This document shows positions 61,913 to 64,000 of a stretch of DNA of 64,000 nucleotides, piece after piece. Made by a program: the position numbers and the translations under genes. The stretch is from Anthonomus grandis grandis (taxonomy: Eukaryota; Arthropoda; Insecta; Coleoptera; Curculionidae), in contig NC_065555.1 of NCBI RefSeq assembly GCF_022605725.1, positions 8,198,938 through 8,262,937 on the forward strand, read 5' to 3'. Under the pieces are notes generated by a model. It was not told the origin of the DNA and did no database searches. It worked only from the letters and a program-made list of their open reading frames with translations. Every line of letters begins with the position of its first letter. The stretch's first letter is position 1.

Positions 61913-62260
61913 TTAAGTAATTTTAAGGTGCGTGTCACTTACAAAGTGACTAGTATTTAAAACATGCTCAGCCAACCTTGAAATTTTAACTCTTCCGTAT
62001 TTCACATAAGCTACATGTTTTTTAAATCTGATATTTAATAATCTTTTAGTTTGTCCTATGTACTTTTCATCTCATCCATTGCAATTAATTTCATAAATCT
62101 CGGACTTTTCATTGGTCTTTATTTTATCTCTTGGGTTTCCTAAAATAGTTCGTAAATTTGCCGAAGTTTGATAGACTATTCTTAGACCTAAATCTTTGAA
62201 AACCCTATCAAAACTATTATCAAAATAGGATTGAGAGGCTTTCATAGGGCTTAAACCTTA
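61913..62260 (-). pseudogene. Penelope-like element GIY-YIG endonuclease relic
   Basis: Minus-strand C-terminus of a Penelope-like retroelement polyprotein. Reads VFKDLGLRIVYQTSANLRTI, LGNPRDKIKTNEKSEIYEIN (the end of the RT-endonuclease linker and the start of GIY), then after one stop EKYIGQTKRLLNIRFKKHVA (YIG and the conserved Arg), and RLAEHVLNTSHFVSDTHLKI before TAA. The Cys pair usual between GIY and YIG is only partly readable (INCNG). The endonuclease would nick target DNA for priming. The reverse transcriptase upstream is not recognisable and the gene is broken. Confidence 0.7.
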
Positions 62261-64000
62261 CTTGATACATTAAAAATCTTGAATTAAAGTGATAAAAGAT
62301 TAAAGTTTCTTTAGGCATAGATAGTGCCACTTATTGTAAGCTTTGTTTATTTGGATTTTTTTTGTTGAATTTTCCTTTCTTCATCTTACATTATCATAAT
62401 TATTATTGTAGGTCTGATAATGCCCTAGTTGGGCAAAACAGGGAACCTTCGTCTCTTTATTAAATGTTTTATGTGATTCTGTACATTTTGAATTTTGTTT
62501 GATTGCTTTTTATAAAACGTACGACCAGCCTCTTTGTGAAAATGGATGATTTTTTAGTTTTACATAGGGATTGATTTTGATTAAAAATAACTCCTTTTAT
62601 CCCTGTTGCCTGTAAATGACATAAGTAAAATTTTTAAAAATCCTTTTTTTTAAATAAGTACAAAGTATATACTTTCAAAAACTATATATCAAAACTACGT
62701 ACTAAGTTTATAAATATTTAAAGTATGTAATATATGAATATTCTTGCTGATTGCAGGGCACATTCGATCTGAATTATTGAATTAACCTTGTTAGCTATTA
62801 GCCCAGATTGAGATTTCAGCTTTCTAATTCCTTTGCACTTCCTTCTTCTGGTTAAATTGAATAGTTCTTTATAAAATTAATAACTATCAACATATTAGCT
62901 TTCTATATCTTTAGAGTTTGGATTTTAAATTAAATATTGTAAAATCTAGCACAGACTAAACATTTTAAAGTCAAACACCCTTCAAAAGGTTTGTTGTTCA
63001 TTCCAAAAGTTGGTACTTGAAAAAACTAAGGAGGTTAAGAAATATAGGAGGTTAATTTAACATCGTATCCAAACTTCTTATGAAGTATATCCTGTAGATT
63101 ATTTAATTTTGAAATTTACTTATCGTTTCATTAATTTAGGATTTTTTTAAAGATTAATTCAATTCATGCTTAATATTCTAATTTAAGATAGCATCAGACT
63201 AACTTTTTTCAAACCAACATATTGTCGAACTTACTTGTTTTGACGAATTATTAATAGTAAACTTTTACCCATTTGAGATTTTCGTTAACGTCTACAAACC
63301 CTTTTACCGAATAATTGGACCAAATCATATAACAACATATACTAGAAAACTATTAGTTAGATTTAAAAAAACATTTCCCAGTCTATTATAGTTTTATATT
63401 TATATATAATAAAATTTTAGCTATATATGGCAGCTTTGCAGCAGTTAAGACATATCTATCTAGCCTACAATCTCTAATATTTACATTTAACTAGGAACTT
63501 CATACGCTCACTAATATCAACATGGTAAGAGTAAAAACAGGTGCAACGGATAAAAAAATACATTTTGTCACATTTGTTTGCAGTAATCGCGTCACTTTAT
63601 TTACTCATTGAATCAATATACAGTCAAATATTTTTTTACGCTTAAATTAGGCAAAATCAAAAGACATTATTAAACTTTTTTGTAGTTTACGTAGCTTCAA
63701 AGTTAGGACCAAAATCTGGCATTTGAAATTTTAAAAAATACATGTAGTTTATTTTTTGTTAATTGCTAATGATCTTTAAGGAAAGCGAAAATGTATAACC
63801 GTCCTTGTTGGTTTTCGGAGAACTGTACATTTGATTTTCGAAGTCGTACTAACAAAAAAAATTTAAAATTTATAGAGCAAAATTAACAATAATAAATTTA
63901 AATATTAGTTATCCTAAAAGGTAATAAAATTGAGGGGCGCCAAAGTTACAAAAAAAATTGTGTTACCAAAAAAAAATTATTTAAAATAAATTCATCACAT
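62261..64000. other. Gene-free stretch to the window end
   Basis: AT-rich. Contains the hammerhead-like motif at 62414-62439. On the minus strand around 62960-63110 a short run (NNLQDILHKKFGYDVKLTSY) could be more Penelope debris, but this is unsure. Nothing else is seen. Confidence 0.4.
62414..62439 (+). ncRNA. Degenerate hammerhead-like motif beside the Penelope relic
   Basis: CTGATAA, a perfect 5 bp stem TGCCC-tagtt-GGGCA, then AAACAGG. This is the CUGANGA-stem II-GAAA layout with G8 and G12 changed to A. It lies about 150 bp beyond the Penelope relic but in the opposite orientation. Confidence 0.35.

Noticed and set aside
1..64000. CRISPR arrays, tRNA, rRNA, bacterial operons or promoters
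   Set aside because: No regularly spaced repeats, no cloverleaf or rRNA-like conserved blocks, and no prokaryotic gene organisation were seen.

Overview
This window is nuclear DNA from an arthropod, almost certainly an insect. It is strongly AT-rich and gene-poor, has no operons or ribosome-binding sites, carries short GT-AG introns (50 and 59 bp) and is full of decayed transposable elements of insect type. The mixture (BEL/Pao, Tigger, IS630/mariner-like, RTE and CR1/Jockey-like LINEs, Penelope, a Crypton-like tyrosine recombinase, a DUF7869-like gene) would suit a beetle, but nothing here proves the order. No intact host gene is visible. The best host-related item is a frameshifted copy of the complex III subunit UQCR11 at 52234-52413. 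A 101-codon open frame at 60236-60541 (minus), followed by a poly(A) signal, may be a 3' exon of an unidentified gene.

Layout. 1-11.8 kb: a diverged ~100 bp repeat pair (173/1068), the C-terminal half of a Tigger/pogo transposase (4288-5067, minus) and a decayed IS630/mariner-like transposase (7640-8620, plus). 11.8-17.9 kb: a BEL/Pao pol relic (minus) interrupted by a 536 bp block that is copied again 5 kb downstream at 17351-17886; at the insertion, 155 bp of Pao is duplicated on both sides. 21-23.7 kb: an RTE-type endonuclease relic (minus), a perfect 22 bp-arm hairpin and a GC-richer non-autonomous repeat with internal tandem units. 31.6-34.9 kb: several element ends, a LINE ORF1 relic, and a compact element (32879-34058) encoding a tyrosine recombinase between two inverted, palindromic arm-spacer-arm sequences. 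37.3-41.6 kb: two LINEs in tandem on the plus strand, the second ending in TGATTGATTGAT. 44.3 kb: a 39 bp palindrome flanked by 7 bp direct repeats. 47.3-49.7 kb: a 2.3 kb element with 34 bp terminal inverted repeats and a broken DUF7869-like gene with a 50 bp intron. 52.2 kb: the UQCR11-like pseudogene. 58.5-62.4 kb: a LINE relic, the unidentified exon candidate and a Penelope GIY-YIG relic.

The genes do not work together as a pathway; the window is an accumulation of mobile elements and their breakage products. The two most unusual items are the tyrosine-recombinase element with recombination-site-like ends and the TIR-flanked DUF7869-like element. The 536 bp/155 bp duplication is a clear footprint of template switching or an assembly fault. 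All family assignments come from reading translated motifs by eye; no database search was run.
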